Positions 36,201 through 51,200 of a DNA stretch of 64,000 nt are shown one piece after another. A program made the translations under genes and the position numbers. This DNA comes from Chimonanthus salicifolius (lineage: Eukaryota > Streptophyta > Magnoliopsida > Laurales > Calycanthaceae): the NCBI GenBank assembly GCA_013350335.1, contig CM023535.1:31652991-31716990 (forward strand), read 5' to 3'. The notes beneath the pieces are model-generated. The model was not told where the DNA came from, ran no database searches, and was given only the letters and a program-made list of their open reading frames with translations. Within the stretch, counting starts at the first letter, position 1. Every line of letters starts with the position of its first letter.

Positions 36201-39200
36201 GGAAACCATAGGTTTGGCCATGGTGTGGCCGAACCTATTGGTTCCATATTTTGTTGAAATGGATGGTCAAACTGTTATAAGACCATAGAGTTGAAAATCC
36301 ATTCAAGGATTGGTAATGATTTGAAACAAAAGAAAGTTGATATCCGAATCCATGTTATAAACCAAAGATTGAAAGAATAATGGAAAAGACTCTAGCTTTG
36401 GCTAGAGGGCAGAATAAATTCACTAGGAGTTATATGAATGATGATATATATTTTAAAAATGATAAGGAATGGATTTCGTGAGGAAGGACCTAGCCATACA
36501 AGAAAACAGAGAAGACTGACAAACAGTCAGTCGACTGAATTTGGGATTCAATCGACTGAACTGGTGCTGGCCGAAGCAGACAAAGGTTATTTGGGAGTTT
36601 CAGCTGACTGAATCTTATGATTCGGTTGACTGAACATGGACCGGATTAAAATATATGGGGGTTTATTGGTGTTTCAGCCGACTGAATCATAGATTCAGTG
36701 GACTGAACATAGACGTACCAAACAAGTAAAGTGATCTGGTGTGTTTCATCCGACTGAATCTATGATTCAGTCGACTAAAGGTATGCTTATCGAACACGTA
36801 AAGAGTTGGTTGATAATTCAGCCTACTGAATGTGAACTAGCCGAACACACAAATAATCTGATCCAAAGTCAGCCGACTGAATCTGTGATTCAGTCGATTG
36901 AAAATGGATTGACTGGGATCACAGTGGGTTTGACCCAAAGTCAGCCGACTGAATCTATGATTCAGCCGACTGAAAGGTTGCAGATTAAATATATACAGTA
37001 CTTAGTTGGGTTTCAGCCGACTGAATATTGTATTCAGTAGACTGAAAGTCTGCGGGTAAGGCAGAGAACAGTAATTGGGCATGATTCAGTCGACTGAATT
37101 GAAAAGTTTAATTTTGGTTAACTTTCCAGATATCTCTGTTTATCTGGTAGGATGTAAGGAGTAATTTAATTAAATGAAAAATCAAATTGATGTATATATG
37201 TGATCAAATTTAATAAGGTAAAGAGATTCGCAAAAGGGTTTGCGATTCGTTTCGTCGTGACTGCTATCGTTATCATCACAAAACAGCAAGGACAGTAAAT
37301 CGGACTATATATATATGACACTGGTTTTATTTTCAAATGTGATGTTTTACTTTGGTTTAACAAATGGTATAAGTTATGAACTTGTTTTCAATGATATTAT
37401 GTAATTTGATATGAAATGACATTCTTGCATTCATTATCTCATGCATGGCATGGGAGGAAATACATGGGACAGCAAGCTAAGTTATGAGCTGTCCGCACAT
37501 GACTTGGGCTTGAGACTAGCTTGTATGAAGCTATGTGAAGTATTGATATGTTGCCCTTGTCCGGGATTGCTAGGAATGGGTACGACGTAGTCTGGGCCAA
37601 AGAGCTCCTGGGTAAACAGTCCCGAAACCCTGCGCAGAGGGAGGAGTCCACACTCCATCGGTAATTCCGACTAACATATGTGGGGAGGTATAACAGTGAC
37701 CTGGTTGTGCCGTCACAAAACATTGCTGACGTAATTGGCCAAGGGAACACCTTGATAAGATGATTTATCAAGGAAACTATTTATATATGATGTGATTGGA
37801 TATGGATTTGGGTGAGTGATCATTTGGCATTAACACCCATGGCATGATGCATAAGTAAGCATGATTTGATATGGATATCATGCATGGTTTATTTTACTAC
37901 TTATGGGATGTTTTACAAACATGATATGATGTTTCTATATTGATTTTATATTGATCCTATGTGTACATAACCCTACTTGAAATTCCTACTGGGTGTGTTG
38001 ACTAACGTCCTACTTCTACCCTATATATGATGGAACAGGGAATGACAAGGACATGGGACATGAAGGGAGTCAAGCGTAGGAGCTTGGATAGTTTTATGTT
38101 ATATTACTTAGTTTGATTTTGAAAGATGTATTGGGAGAACTGATATTTTGGATTGTAATAACTTAGAGTTATTTTGCTATGGTTTGATGCTAATTAAGTT
38201 TCAGTTAATTATATGGTGATTGGCTTCCTTGCTTAATAATGATGACATGTATATGAAGGGTACCTTACTCATATAATAATTCCGCAAGTATTCATAAAGC
38301 GTGTGAAATGTTCTAGTGGACCTTGTCCACGCACACGTAAGGGTGGCCAGTTTAGGGTCGGGTTTTGGAAACTCGGACTTAGCTCGCATCGTGACGTTCC
38401 CGCTCTCTCTCACTCTTTTATAAAAAAAAATATACTCTGATTTGTGGCGAGTGGAAAGGGCAGGGCGTTACAATTTGAGGTTTTAAAAGTTGCTATTTGT
38501 TGCTTTCTTAGACAACTGTTATTAGGGTAGTAGTGAATCTCCACTAAGGATCCTCTTGATTTCTTTTGCTTTCTCCACTTGATGGGGGATCATATTATTC
38601 ATAGAATGTATAAGAAGTTGATGAGGAGGAGAACAAGGAGATAACGAGGAAATTTGTGAATAATGAAAATGTATTTCCTTGCTCTTGAGAGTAGAAAAGT
38701 AGAGAATATATAGACACTAGCTCACACAAACATGGAAAGTTAGCTAACTACAATATGGTTCTCCTATGTCCTGTACAAAATAATATAAATTTCCTAAAAG
38801 TATTATCTTAAAACACTGCCTCTCAAGTTGGTGCATGGATATCCATCAAGTCCTGCTTGTAAAAAATATCAGGTTGTGAACGAGAAATAACCTTTGTAAA
38901 CATGTATGCTAGCTAACTGTTGGATCTCAAATAGGGGTGATAATATTTCTAGAAGAGGCATGTCACTGAAAAATTTGGCAATAAACTTCAATGTGCTTTG
39001 TTCTCTCATGAAACATATGATTTGAAGCAATGTTGCTAGCAGTGTGATTATTGCAAAATGTAACAATGGCCTTACAGGGAGAAAAACCCAACTCTCATAG
39101 AAATTGCTTGAACCACAAAAACTCACATGTAGTGTTAGCCACAACCCTGTCTTCAACTCAGACATTGGAACGAATAAGAACATTTTTTTTACTCCACGAA

Positions 39201-42200
39201 ACTAAATGTGATCTTAGGAATATACGAGGGCTGGTGGTCAACTTGTGATCTTCAAGAGAATTTACCCAAATAAGTAACAAATAGAAAAAAAGGGATTTAA
39301 GATTGGATTTGATGAGTTGGAACGGTTGGGCCCACCCTTGTCATGTCAACACCCAAGAATAGAGAAAAATCATGACAAGAAGGATAAAAAAATAGAAAGA
39401 ATGATTTATGAATCAATTTAAGTTTTGGGTTTCTATTGACTTTGTGTGTGTGTGTGTGTGTGTGGAGTGGCTGTTGAATATATTAATAGAAAGGGCAGAA
39501 GGAGTGCCAATTGCAGAAGAGTAGGAAGAGAAATAAGGCTCTGGAAAACACTTATGACCAAAACAACAATAGAAGAGTAAGAAAAAAAAAGGAGAAAAAA
39601 TCGTCCATCCAATTAATGCCAATGCACTTCTTCATGCAATAAAAAGATCTGTTTTTGAGATGCCATTGAACTCCTTCAAAGGGCTCATCCACTCTTTGCA
39701 TTAGGCTTTGTTTCTAGTAGCAACTTCCTGACGGGTCTTGATTTTATTTCTGAAGATGTGATTGCTTTGATAGGATAGCATGGAAATAAGGAACTTAGAA
39801 AGCTGATTAGGTGGGATAAAAGGATTTGATGATGACGATGTTGTTGTGATTGCTCCTTTTCCACCAAAGAATCTTATTAGTAGCAAAAAGGGCATATAAC
39901 TAAAGGATGGAGACCTAGAAGCATCTTGGAAGAACATCTAACCTAATGAGATTTGAAGAAATCTAGGAAGAAGCTCCAATCTTTAGATGAGAAGTTACAA
40001 TGCATTTTCCAAAGGAGTTGGTGGAGGTGCAATTTCCTCGAAAAACTTATCCTCCAATTGTAGATTTGATGGTCACCTTTAGATGTTCACCATTGCCTCC
40101 CTTGTATATTGGATCCTACAATTCATTTTGCTATTCCATGAAAATTACTGTGTCTTCCCTTAGAGGATACTCTTGTGTAGCATGGCTCAAAACTATTGTG
40201 ATTGCTCCTTTCCCACCAAAGAATCCTATTAGTAGCAAAAAGGGCATATAACTTAAGGATGAAGACCTAGAAGCACCTTGGAAGAACATCTAACCTAATG
40301 GGATTTAAAGAAATCTAGCAAGAAGCTCCAATCTTTAGATGAGAAGTTACAATGCATTTTCCTAAGGAGTTGGTGGAGATACAATTTCCTCGAAACACTT
40401 ATCCTCCAGTTGCAGAGTTGATGGTCACCTTTAGATGTTCACCATTGCCTCCCTGTATATTGGATCGTTATTCCATGGAAATTACTGTATCCGCCCTTAG
40501 AGGATACTCTTGTGTAGCATGGCTCAAAACTATTGTGATTGCTCCTTTCCCACCAAAGAATCCTATTAGTAGCAAAGAGGGCATATAACTAACGGATGGA
40601 GACCTAGAAGCACCTTGGAAGAACATCTAACCTAATGGGATTTGAAGAAATCTAGCAAGAGGCTCCAATCTTTAGATGAGAAATTACAATGCATTTTCCG
40701 AAGGAGTTGGTGGAGACAATTTCCTCAAAAAACTTATCCTACAATTGCAGATTTGATGGTCACCTTTAGATTTTCACCATTGCCTCCCTTGTATATTGGC
40801 CATTTTGTTATTCCACGGAAATTACTGTGTCCGCCCTTAGACGATACTCTTGTGTTGCATGGCTCAAAACTATTTCCATTTAGATGGGTCGGAAGCTCAT
40901 GTGTTGATTTTTTGGTAACTAAGGTCTACAATCGTTCCTTGACCATGGCCCTAGAGATTTAAACTCTTAGAATTCCTCTAGTTGCATGAAAGATCTGCCT
41001 TGTAGTTGGAATGATGATATTTCGAATAAATTTCCATGCTATTTAATTAGCATCATGTTTTATGTATCATTCTACATGAGATAGAGGCTATTGTATGTAT
41101 CTTCTCAATAGCAATCCTCTTTCTATCATTAATTATTGTTGATGCAAGTTTCTTTGTTAATTATTAAAAGAGAGTCCTGGGACTGTTACTTTTTGTTTTC
41201 TTTTCAGGGGAAATGACTGTGATTTATTGTTTTCTTTTCAATCAGGGGTATGCTCTTATTGAATACGAAAACTTCGAGGAAGCTCAAGCTGCAATATCAA
41301 CGTTAAATGGAACTGAGTTTCTCAGCCAAATCATATCAGTTGATTGGGCTTTCAGTAATGGACCCTTCAAACGCAGGAACATGAGGAGGAGGTTTGTTAG
41401 TACTCCTCAAGCTTTATTGTATTTTCTGTAGAATAAATGATCCTTTCAGTTGGTAGACGGACAACAAATTAGACATTTTTTTTTTTGAAAGAAAGTAGGG
41501 GAAACTTTCATTAAAGAAACGGAAGATCGAATACAACTCAAGGGGCATAAGTAAACTAAAGAGAAATCAATAAGAATAATAGTCCTGTCAGCCCCATGTT
41601 GTGCTAAGAAATCTGCCAATCTGGTAACGATCTCCTAACATGTTGGAATGATGCATCTATGTTTTTCTCTCTAGTCCCCCTAAATATATAGCAAAGCCTC
41701 CAATGAGTTTTTTTCTCCCCTCTTCTTTTCCTTCCAGCCAATGAATGGCTTTCAGTTTCTTTCAACGATGAGCTAAAGGAGCCTTTGAAGGTATTAAGTG
41801 TTTTCCTAATAGCTAAACTGGATCACCTAACTCTCCAAGTCATGTAATATACCCCTATTCCTGCTGATCCTAACTTTCCCCTAATTGCACCATCAATATT
41901 GAATTTGACTACCTCGTTCTGTGGAAGCTTCCATTGATTCATGATCTCGACCTTTTGGATTTGATACGTCCATCACTAACTGCTAATCTCTATCAATGCT
42001 TACACCAGAATGCTGACAAACTCCTTTCTTTTCACCGAACTGATGAGGTGAGTCTTGGTAACTATAACAACTTTTGTGCTTAACTCTCTGCCTTGCTTCA
42101 TTGTTTTGTTCCTTCCAAATGGACCAAAATGTTGTTGCTGTGATGGCCCTCCATAATATCTTGCCTCCGCACTTGTAAGGAATTATTCGAACTCTGCAAT

Positions 42201-45200
42201 GGTCTCCCAGGTTATCATAAAAGACCCAAGAAATACCACTAGGTTGAAGGAAGGACATCCAGATGGGAAGGGCAAAAGGGCAAGAGAGGAAAGATGGTTA
42301 GAAGATTCCATATCTCCCCCGCACATAGAACAAGATGAATCTACTTCTGGGGGGATGGTATGATGATGGATGAGGTTGCACTTTGTGATTGCTTTCTCTA
42401 AGAGAGTTGTCTAGCAGCAAGCCTCCACCTAAAACAGGGAATAAGGCACTCAGATTTTGAGGGGGCACGAGTTTTACCAGGTAGAAGCAAAAAGAGACTA
42501 GGGCTTGGAAGGGGGGAAGTTCCCTGATGGAGCACCCACCCGTGGGTTTTCCTCATCCCTGCAAATGAATAAATTGTTAAGAAAAGATAATAGAATGATA
42601 GACAACTTTCAAAAGAGGGCCGAACTCCAAACTCAGAATGGTAGAGGACTCTCCTCCAGAGCGCTGAAGTTTCTTTTTCATATGTCCATGACCATTTGTG
42701 AACTAAAGCTCCATTCTTGTCCTTCGCTTTTCTAGGCTCACACCCCCTGCCTAGTGACATGTTCCCATTTAATGAGGTGATTTTTTTTTCCTTGTTGCTA
42801 TTGCCCTCCAATAAGAAATCCTGTTGTATTTTCTGTTATCTTTCTGCAAGTAGTTGTTGTCATTATTGCCCTGTAGTCTTTCATAAATATCTATTATTGT
42901 CGTTGAAAGTTGTTTTCTTTGTTGAAATGGTAATGTGACTGAAAGCCAACAAGCTTTATGCTTGCAATGTGAGCACATGTGAGCTTACTAACTGGCTCTT
43001 CTCCATGTTGCTGTTGCTGATACTGTTGTGTGGGGTCATTTATATTGATATTGTATCCATGTTTGGCTCCCACAAGCATAACTGGGAACTGTGCATAGAG
43101 AAACTGAAGACTTCACAGTTGGAGCACACCCTGCAATGGTTCACTTGGTCCCTTATTTATTGACTCGTTTTTGGACCCTTAAACAATATAAAATCTAGGA
43201 TGGTGTTCATTGGTGTATGTTGCTCACAAGTAATGCAATACTAACCAATAACAAGTAAGGCTAGGGTTGCTTTTAATGCTTTCTTAAGTCTTCAACATAA
43301 AACTAAGATCGGGCTCAAGCCACGTTGCACTTGAGAAAACCTGAATTGCATTGCCTTAAAAATCGGAAAGTTCTTCTGATCTTTCTCCCTTTCCAACTCC
43401 AATTGAAGTTTCACTCCAAATTTGGGCAAATGGAAACTCAACTGGAAAATACGACCTGTTGTAAATTTTTCTCAGGAGAAATTAGAAATCAGAAAAGGCT
43501 CAAAATCTCATTGAGAAATTCAAAACCTTGCGAAATCCACCAACAAGACCCAGATTCTATAGAATCAAAATTTGAGGAAGTAAAATTAAAAATTTCAAAT
43601 TGAGAATACCATTCAAATTTGAAATATTTTTGCAGAATTTTAACGTATGCTTTAAGTTCCATATTAACAAAAAATGAAACTTGAATTCAAAAGAAAATCG
43701 AAAATAAACTTATGCCAAAAAGGCCAAAGAGTCTCTTCTCTTCAATTCAATTAACTCAACTTCAAAGGAATATAAAGGATTCAAAGGATGATTATAATGA
43801 TAGTCCATGCCTGCAATTTATAGAGGTTCATGATTGAAAAAAAAAAGATTAACAAAAATACAGCTTACTATCACTCTTTGACACCTAGTTATGAAATTGG
43901 TCATAACTTTGTCTGCGTATATTAGAATGGTGAATTTAGATTCATTGGAGAAGTTATTCAATAAGTATTCCAATGATCTAATTTTATGAAAATCCGATAT
44001 CTTTTGATACATCAAATAAACCTGCAAAATTACACCATGTTTTCTGCTACATCCCTAAGTGACATTTATTATATCATAACTAAAAATTAAAAAAAATAAA
44101 ATAATTACATCATATTCCCAATCAGTCATGGATGAATTTGGAGTGAATATTTACTGCTGATTCTGTCCAAAAACATGCTTTGGTCGAATTTTATGTGGTC
44201 CTTCCTTGCCTTTTCAAGCCTTCATGCAATTTAGAAAGTGGAATATTCTCTTTAGGCTTTACCCGCAGCTTCTCCTTGTTGTCGGCGAATGGGCCCTTTC
44301 CTTGGATTAAATAAATTGAAAAATCCATGGATTGAAGGCTTGACCCATCATACTAGCTAATGAGCCAATTAGTTGAATGACTTTGGCCCAATGGAAGCCA
44401 TTTTAGACCCCCTTTTTGGCACCTTAAAATTCTCTGAGGGTTAGTGTCAATTCCCACACTGTCTTCACTTCTTGGCTCATTTCACTCTTAAATTCATTTT
44501 TATTTTCTGCCATTTGTCAACGGAAAATCATAATCTCTGGCTTGAAAAAGACTCGCCCTCGAGTTTGGAGAATCTGCACTGAAAAGGTAAACTCACTACT
44601 CCAGCCTCCCACTGCTTTTGCTTCATTTTACCGCGATAAAAAATCTTGTAGGATTTTTCTATGTTTGCTTCGATATCCTCGCTGATGGCCTCATCACCAT
44701 AACTTTTGAGAGATCACAACAAATACTATGATGTCTTTGTTCAAAATAAAGCAACCTTAGGATTAGGATATGTAGAAATATAGAATGAAAAATAAGAAAA
44801 TAAGAAGAGGAGAAGATGGAGAAGATTTCCTCTCTTTCTGTATTGTATTCATTGTAATACAAATTGTGGGTATGTACATGCTTAAATAGATAATAGGGAG
44901 CCAATCACGTTGGTAGAAAAGGAAAGGTATCTAATTACAACTAATTACAAGTTGACTATGCAATGTACACTGAACTTGGACACTTTCTGTCCTGAGATAG
45001 GTCCCGAGTTAAGTCGGGTCCCACAACACTCCCCCTCAAGCTGGATCGAAGATATCCAGTATTCCCAGCTTGCTAACAACGGAGTCAAGTTGAGTGCGAG
45101 GAACCGACTTAGTGAAAATGTCTGCAAGTTGATCAGAGGATTTCAGATGAGGAGTGACAAGCCGACCTTCAAAAATATGTTGGCGAAGAAAGTGACAATC

Positions 45201-48200
45201 AACCTCAATATGTTTGGTCCGCTCATGGAAGACCGGATTGGAGGCAATGTTGATGGCTGCTTGATTGTCACAGAATAAAATAAAGGGATCAACAGGAGCA
45301 AATCCCAATTATGTTAGAAACTGTCAGATTCAAAGGAGTTCAGCCATAGTATTGGCCATGGCATGAGCAATACTAGACTGTTTCTTGCTATGCCAGCAGA
45401 CTAAATGGGGGCCCAGGAAGAAGCAATAACCAGTGGTAGAACGTCTGTCATCAGGAGAGCTAGCCCAATCAGCATCAGAATAACCACGAACAGGTAGTGA
45501 AGTTTGTCTGGCAAAGAATAGTTCTCATCCTGGATGAGATTTAATATAGCCGAGGATGCGGAAGACAGCGTGGAGATGGATATCCCGTGGTGCCTGCATG
45601 AATTGGCTGACCACACCAACAGCATACGATAAATCAGGCCGAGTGATAGTGAGGTAAATCAACTTCCCAACCAGCTTCTGATAAAATGTGGGAGAATCCA
45701 GAAGAGTTCCATCGGAAGCGGAGAGCTTGGTGTTAGTATCAAGTGGAGTGTCAGCAGGTTTACAACCAGAGTAAGCAGCATCATGGAGAAAATCAAGAGC
45801 ATATTTGCGCTGAGATTGAGAAAGTCCCTTAGAAGAGCGGGCAACCTCAATACCAAGAAAGTAACGCAACGGCCTGAGATCTTTAATGGCAAATGTACGG
45901 TGAAGATACCTTTAAATATAGAGATGGCGGTCGCATCATTACCAGTGAGAACAATATCATCCACATAAACAACTAAAATCATGATCACAGTCTGACGGCG
46001 ATAGATAAACATAGAGTGATCCATCTGGCAGCGAGAGAAACCATAAGGCAATGCTGCACCGCTGAACTTCTCAAACCAAGCTCTAGGAGATTGCTTGAGG
46101 CCATAAAGCGCTTTGTGGATGTGACAGACTGAATGAGACTCCCCCTGTCTAACAAACCCCGGAGGAGGAAGCATATAAACTTCATCATCTAAATCACCAT
46201 AAAGGAAGGCATTCTTCACATCCAACTGATGAAGTGGCCATGCATTGGTGGTGGCAAGAGAGATCAAAATGCGAACAGACGTAATCTTGGTGACAGTGGA
46301 GAAGGTCTCCTGATAGTCCACCCCATAGGTCTGTGTGAATCCTTTTGCAACCAAACAAGCCTTATAGCGAGCAATGGACCCATCGGGATTATGCTCCATG
46401 GTAAAGACCCATTTGCAGCCAACTGGAGTCTTTCCTGGAGGAAGAGGCACCATATCCCAAGTATGGTTTTATTATAGTGTTTCTAATTCCTCAACCATGG
46501 CTGCCTTCCAAAGGGGGGTCTCGAAGAGCAGTGTCAACTCTCTTGGGAATTTTAGCATTGTCCAATGTCGTGAGAAAACTGTAATAGGAAGGAGAAATAA
46601 CATGATAGGAAACAAACTGTGTAAGGGGATGGAGAGTACAAGTACGCTTACCTTTACGAAGGGCCATAGGAAGGTCAGACTCAACAACGTGGATGGATCT
46701 GTGCCACGGGCAGATGTGATAGTGACGTGTGGTGGAGGCGGATGCTAGGGTTTCCTACGTATATAGTCTTGGGAGTGCTAGTTGGAGTGGAGCGAGAGGG
46801 AGTAGTACCGATAGGAAGAAGAGGTAAAACATGGTCAGAAGGTGGACTAGAGGATGTAGAAAAGTATGGGACTGTCTCAAAGAAAGTGACATCCATAGAC
46901 ATGTAGGTTTTGCCACTGGTAGGATCAAGACACTTGTAGCCTTTGTGAAAGGGTGAGTAACCTAAAAAAATGCAGCGCACAACGTGAAGGGAAAATTTAT
47001 CTTCAGAAAACAGGTGAACAAAGCATGCACAACCAAAAACATGCAATGGCAGAATGCGAATATGTTTATGGAGGGAGAGAATTTGAACAGGTGATTGGTC
47101 TAACAGTACACGGGATGGCATGCAGTTAATAAGGTAACATGAAGTTAAGACTGCCTCAGGCCAGTAAGATTGTGGAACATGCATGGTAAAGAGGAGGGAG
47201 CGAGCAACTTCAAGGTGGTGTTTGTTTTTCCTTTCCGCTACACCATTCTGTTGGGGGTGGATGGACATGACAATTGAGATTCAATACCATGCTCGTGCAA
47301 AAAATTAAGAAAGTAATAAGATAAATATCTCTCCCCCGCTCCCTCCCTCCTCGTGTTATCATTGCGTAAAGTTTTAATTATCAAGTCAAAATGAGTGGCA
47401 ACCTAATTATAAAATGTGCGAAAATGATCAAAGACTTCAGACTTATGTTTCATGAGATAAATCCATGTCATTCGTGAAAAATTATCAATAAAGGACACAA
47501 AGTATCGGAAACCAGTGCGAGAGAGAGGAGGAGATTGCCAAACATCAGCATGAACAACAGAAAATAAAGAAGTTGCTCTTTTATTCATAGATGCAGGAAA
47601 AATAGTTCTAACATGTTTGCCAAATTGGCAAGGTTCACATGCAAAATGCTTAAATGATAAAGAGGGAACAATTTTTCGTAAAACAGAATCACTAGGATGG
47701 TCAAGTCGGCAATGCCACAACCACAAATCAGATGAAGACGAGGTCGAGCAAGCTTCAGACGTAACAGCTGGAGGATCAAACAGATATAAGCCTCCAACTT
47801 CACGTCCACCACCAATCACCTGCCTCGTGGTCAGATCCTGAAAAACACAATGAGAGGGAAAAAAGGTGGCTGAGCAATTGAATTGTTTAGTAGGCGCACT
47901 AATAGAAAGCAAATTACGAGATAAATGGGGAACATGTAACACAGAGATGGAAGGTGCATGCTAGAAGAAAGAGGAATAGTTCATTTACCAGTAATGGTAG
48001 TAAAGGAGCCATTAGCTAAGCGAACAGTACCAAAGGAGACATAAGAAAGGGACGAGAAAATAGATAACATACCAACCATATGATCTGTATCACCGGAATC
48101 AATGACCCAAGAATTAGAGAAGGTATGATTGGCTATGGGCCCAGTACCTGAAGAGGAGGAGACAACATTGGAGACCTCGGATTGTTGAAGACGATCTAGG

Positions 48201-51200
48201 CGTTGCAGCAGCATATTAAAGTCCTGACGAGTCACTAGAGCATCATCACGAACAACATCAGATAAGGGGGTGACAGGAGTAGCAGCAGAGATATTGGCTT
48301 GCGTGGGACGTCCATGTAGTTTGTAGCAGGTATCTACAAAGTGATTTGTTAGCTTGCAATATGTGCAAAAGAGAGACCCCTTCATCCGGGTACCCTTGCC
48401 AGGCGGAACAGGAGTCCCCTTTGCGGAAGAAGGCAGGGGAGGATGAGAGGTCACTAATGCAGAGCGTTCAGCAAGTACATGAGTCATGACATTGCGGTTG
48501 TAACACCATGGATTTTCCTTAGCTTATAAAATTATTGGATTGGCCCACTTGGATTACAATTTAATTGAATTTGAGATTAAAAAGTGGAAATTGACATTAG
48601 ATGGGCAAGAAATGGGTCAATTACCCAATTTAGACCCAATGGGTCATGGGTGAGCCTAATTTTAAAGTAATTGGGTAAATTTAGTTAAATTAGTTGAATT
48701 GGATAAATTAGTGCATTTAATGCATTGAAGTCCACCTCATCAAGTGAGGTGGCATGTAAGTGATGTGACATATATGTCATCACATGGAAGCCAACTAAGC
48801 AAGGATGACATATCATCAAGTGACATGGCCAAAGTGGGACCCAAGTGCCATGTGGTGACCAAGTCACCACATGCATGGTCGACCATGACATGGGTTGACT
48901 TGGTCAACCACTTGTGAGTTCAAATATTGAATTAAGGTTTTGCTGAGTTAAGAAGATGAAGAGATGAGATGGATGTCTTGTCTAAGTACATTGTACTTAG
49001 ACACTTGGGAACCCAAGGGTCTTCATCTCAAGAGCCATGAAGCCACCTTTGGGAAGCCAAGGGTCTCCTAGGTTAAACCAAGGGCCTCATTGGTTAGACA
49101 AACCATGATGAGAGGAAGGGAAGAGATTAGGCTTTTAACATAAAAACCCAAACCAAGGGGCACTCCAAACCCCTTGGCCGACTCCTCCTCTTGCACAAGA
49201 GTTTCTCTCCACTCCTCTCCTCTCTCTCCCCCACCTCTACCTCCATACATTGGAGACTTTGAAGAACAAAGAAAGGAGAAGAAGAATTAAGGAAGAAGAG
49301 ATAGATCAAAAGAAAAGGAGGAGATTGAAGGAAGGTATGTCTAAGACCTAATAATATGGGAATAAATCTAAGAAAACCATAGGTTTGGCCATTGTGTGGC
49401 CGAACCCATGGGTTCTATGATTGGTTGGAATGAATGGCCAAAATTGTTAAAAGGCCATAGAGTTGGAAATCTATCCAAAGGATGGTTATGGGTGGAAACA
49501 AAACAACCATAAGATTAATTTGAACCCATGCTATGATACTATGATTGGATGAATTATGAAAATTCCTAACCTTGGCTAGTGGGTAGGGTAAATTTATTAA
49601 GTAAAGTATGGAAGATGAAATTCATGATTAAATATGATTTTAATAATGGATTTCAAGGAGAAGGGCCTTACCATGCATGCAAACAAAAAGATTCAGTCGA
49701 CTGAACTTGTCAGATCCTTTTGTTTGCATGCATGGTAAGGCCTTGATTCAGTTGACTAAACCTGCGCTGGCAAAGCAAACAAAAGATCTATTGGTATTTC
49801 AGCCTATGATTCAGTCGACTGAAAGTATACTGGCTAGCACATATGGGGTCTGTTGGTATTTCAGCCGACTGAATATTATGATTCAGTCGACTGAAAGTAT
49901 ACTTGCCAAACACGTAAACGATCTGTTGGTATTCAGTCGACTGAACGTATACTGGCCTAACGCACAAAGGATCTGTCCCAAAGTCAGCCGACGGAATCTG
50001 CGATTCAGTCCACTGAAAGTATACTGGCCAAACATGTATGATATCTAGTTGTATTTCAGCCGACTGAATCTTATAATTCAGTCGACTGAAATTGCACTGG
50101 CCAAGCACGTATGATATCTGGTTGTATTTCAGCCGACTGAATCTTATGATTCAGTCAACTGAAAGTTTACGGGTCAAACACAGATGGTATCTGGTTGTGT
50201 TTCAGTCGACTGAATTAGAAGGTTATATTTTTAGATTATCTTCCAGAGCCTCTTGTAGGGTGTAAGGGGTGATGAAATTAAAATGGAAGATCAAACTAAA
50301 ATGTATGTTTGAATTTGATGAGGTAAAGAGGTTCGCAAAGGGATTACGATTCATCTCACGCGACCGTTAGCAATATCCTTGCGAAACAAGAAAGGATAAT
50401 ATATTGAACATTGGTAGGATTCCTACCTCATTGAGAACATTATAGAGTATAATATGACACTGGTTTATATTCAAAATATGATGATTATTTTGGTTAAATA
50501 AATGTTATATGATTATGATCTGATTTTCAAATGATATGATGTATTTTAAATGATATGACATTTTTGCATACATTGCCTTGTGCATGGCATGGGAGGGAAC
50601 GCATATGACCAGCAAGCCAAGTTCTGAGCTGTCCGGACATAACTTGGGCTTGAGATTAGCTTATATGAAGCTATATGAAATGTTGAGATTTGGTCGTGTC
50701 CAGTTGATAGAAAGGTATGGCGTAATTGGGCCAAAGAGCTCCTGGGAAGGTCCCGAAACCCTGCACAAAGGGAGGAGTACACACTCCATCGGTAATCCTG
50801 GTTAATTTGTGGATGGGTATACAGTGCCCTGGTGGTTTCCGTCTCAAACACTGTGGACATAATTGGCTAAGGAAACCATTGATTGATTTATGATGTGATT
50901 GAGTATGGACATTGAGTGGGATCTTATTTGGCATTGACACCCATGACATGACACTTATGTTGGCATGATTATGATATGGACATCATGCATTGTTTTATTA
51001 TTTATAAGATGTTTTACAAATATGATGTTAATGATGTGTATACTCTGGATTTATGTTAATCTAATATTACTCCTATGTGTACCATAACCCTAACTGGAAT
51101 ACCTACTGGGTATGTTGACTAATGCCCTACTTCTACCCTATAGATGATGGAACATGGAATGATAAGGAAAAGGACGTGGGATCAGAAGGGAGCCAAGCGT

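Noticed and set aside
36521..37104. CRISPR-like array of palindromic repeats with spacers
   Set aside because: Repeats are short, imperfect and part of a plant LTR present twice in the window; no cas genes and the sequence is plant nuclear.
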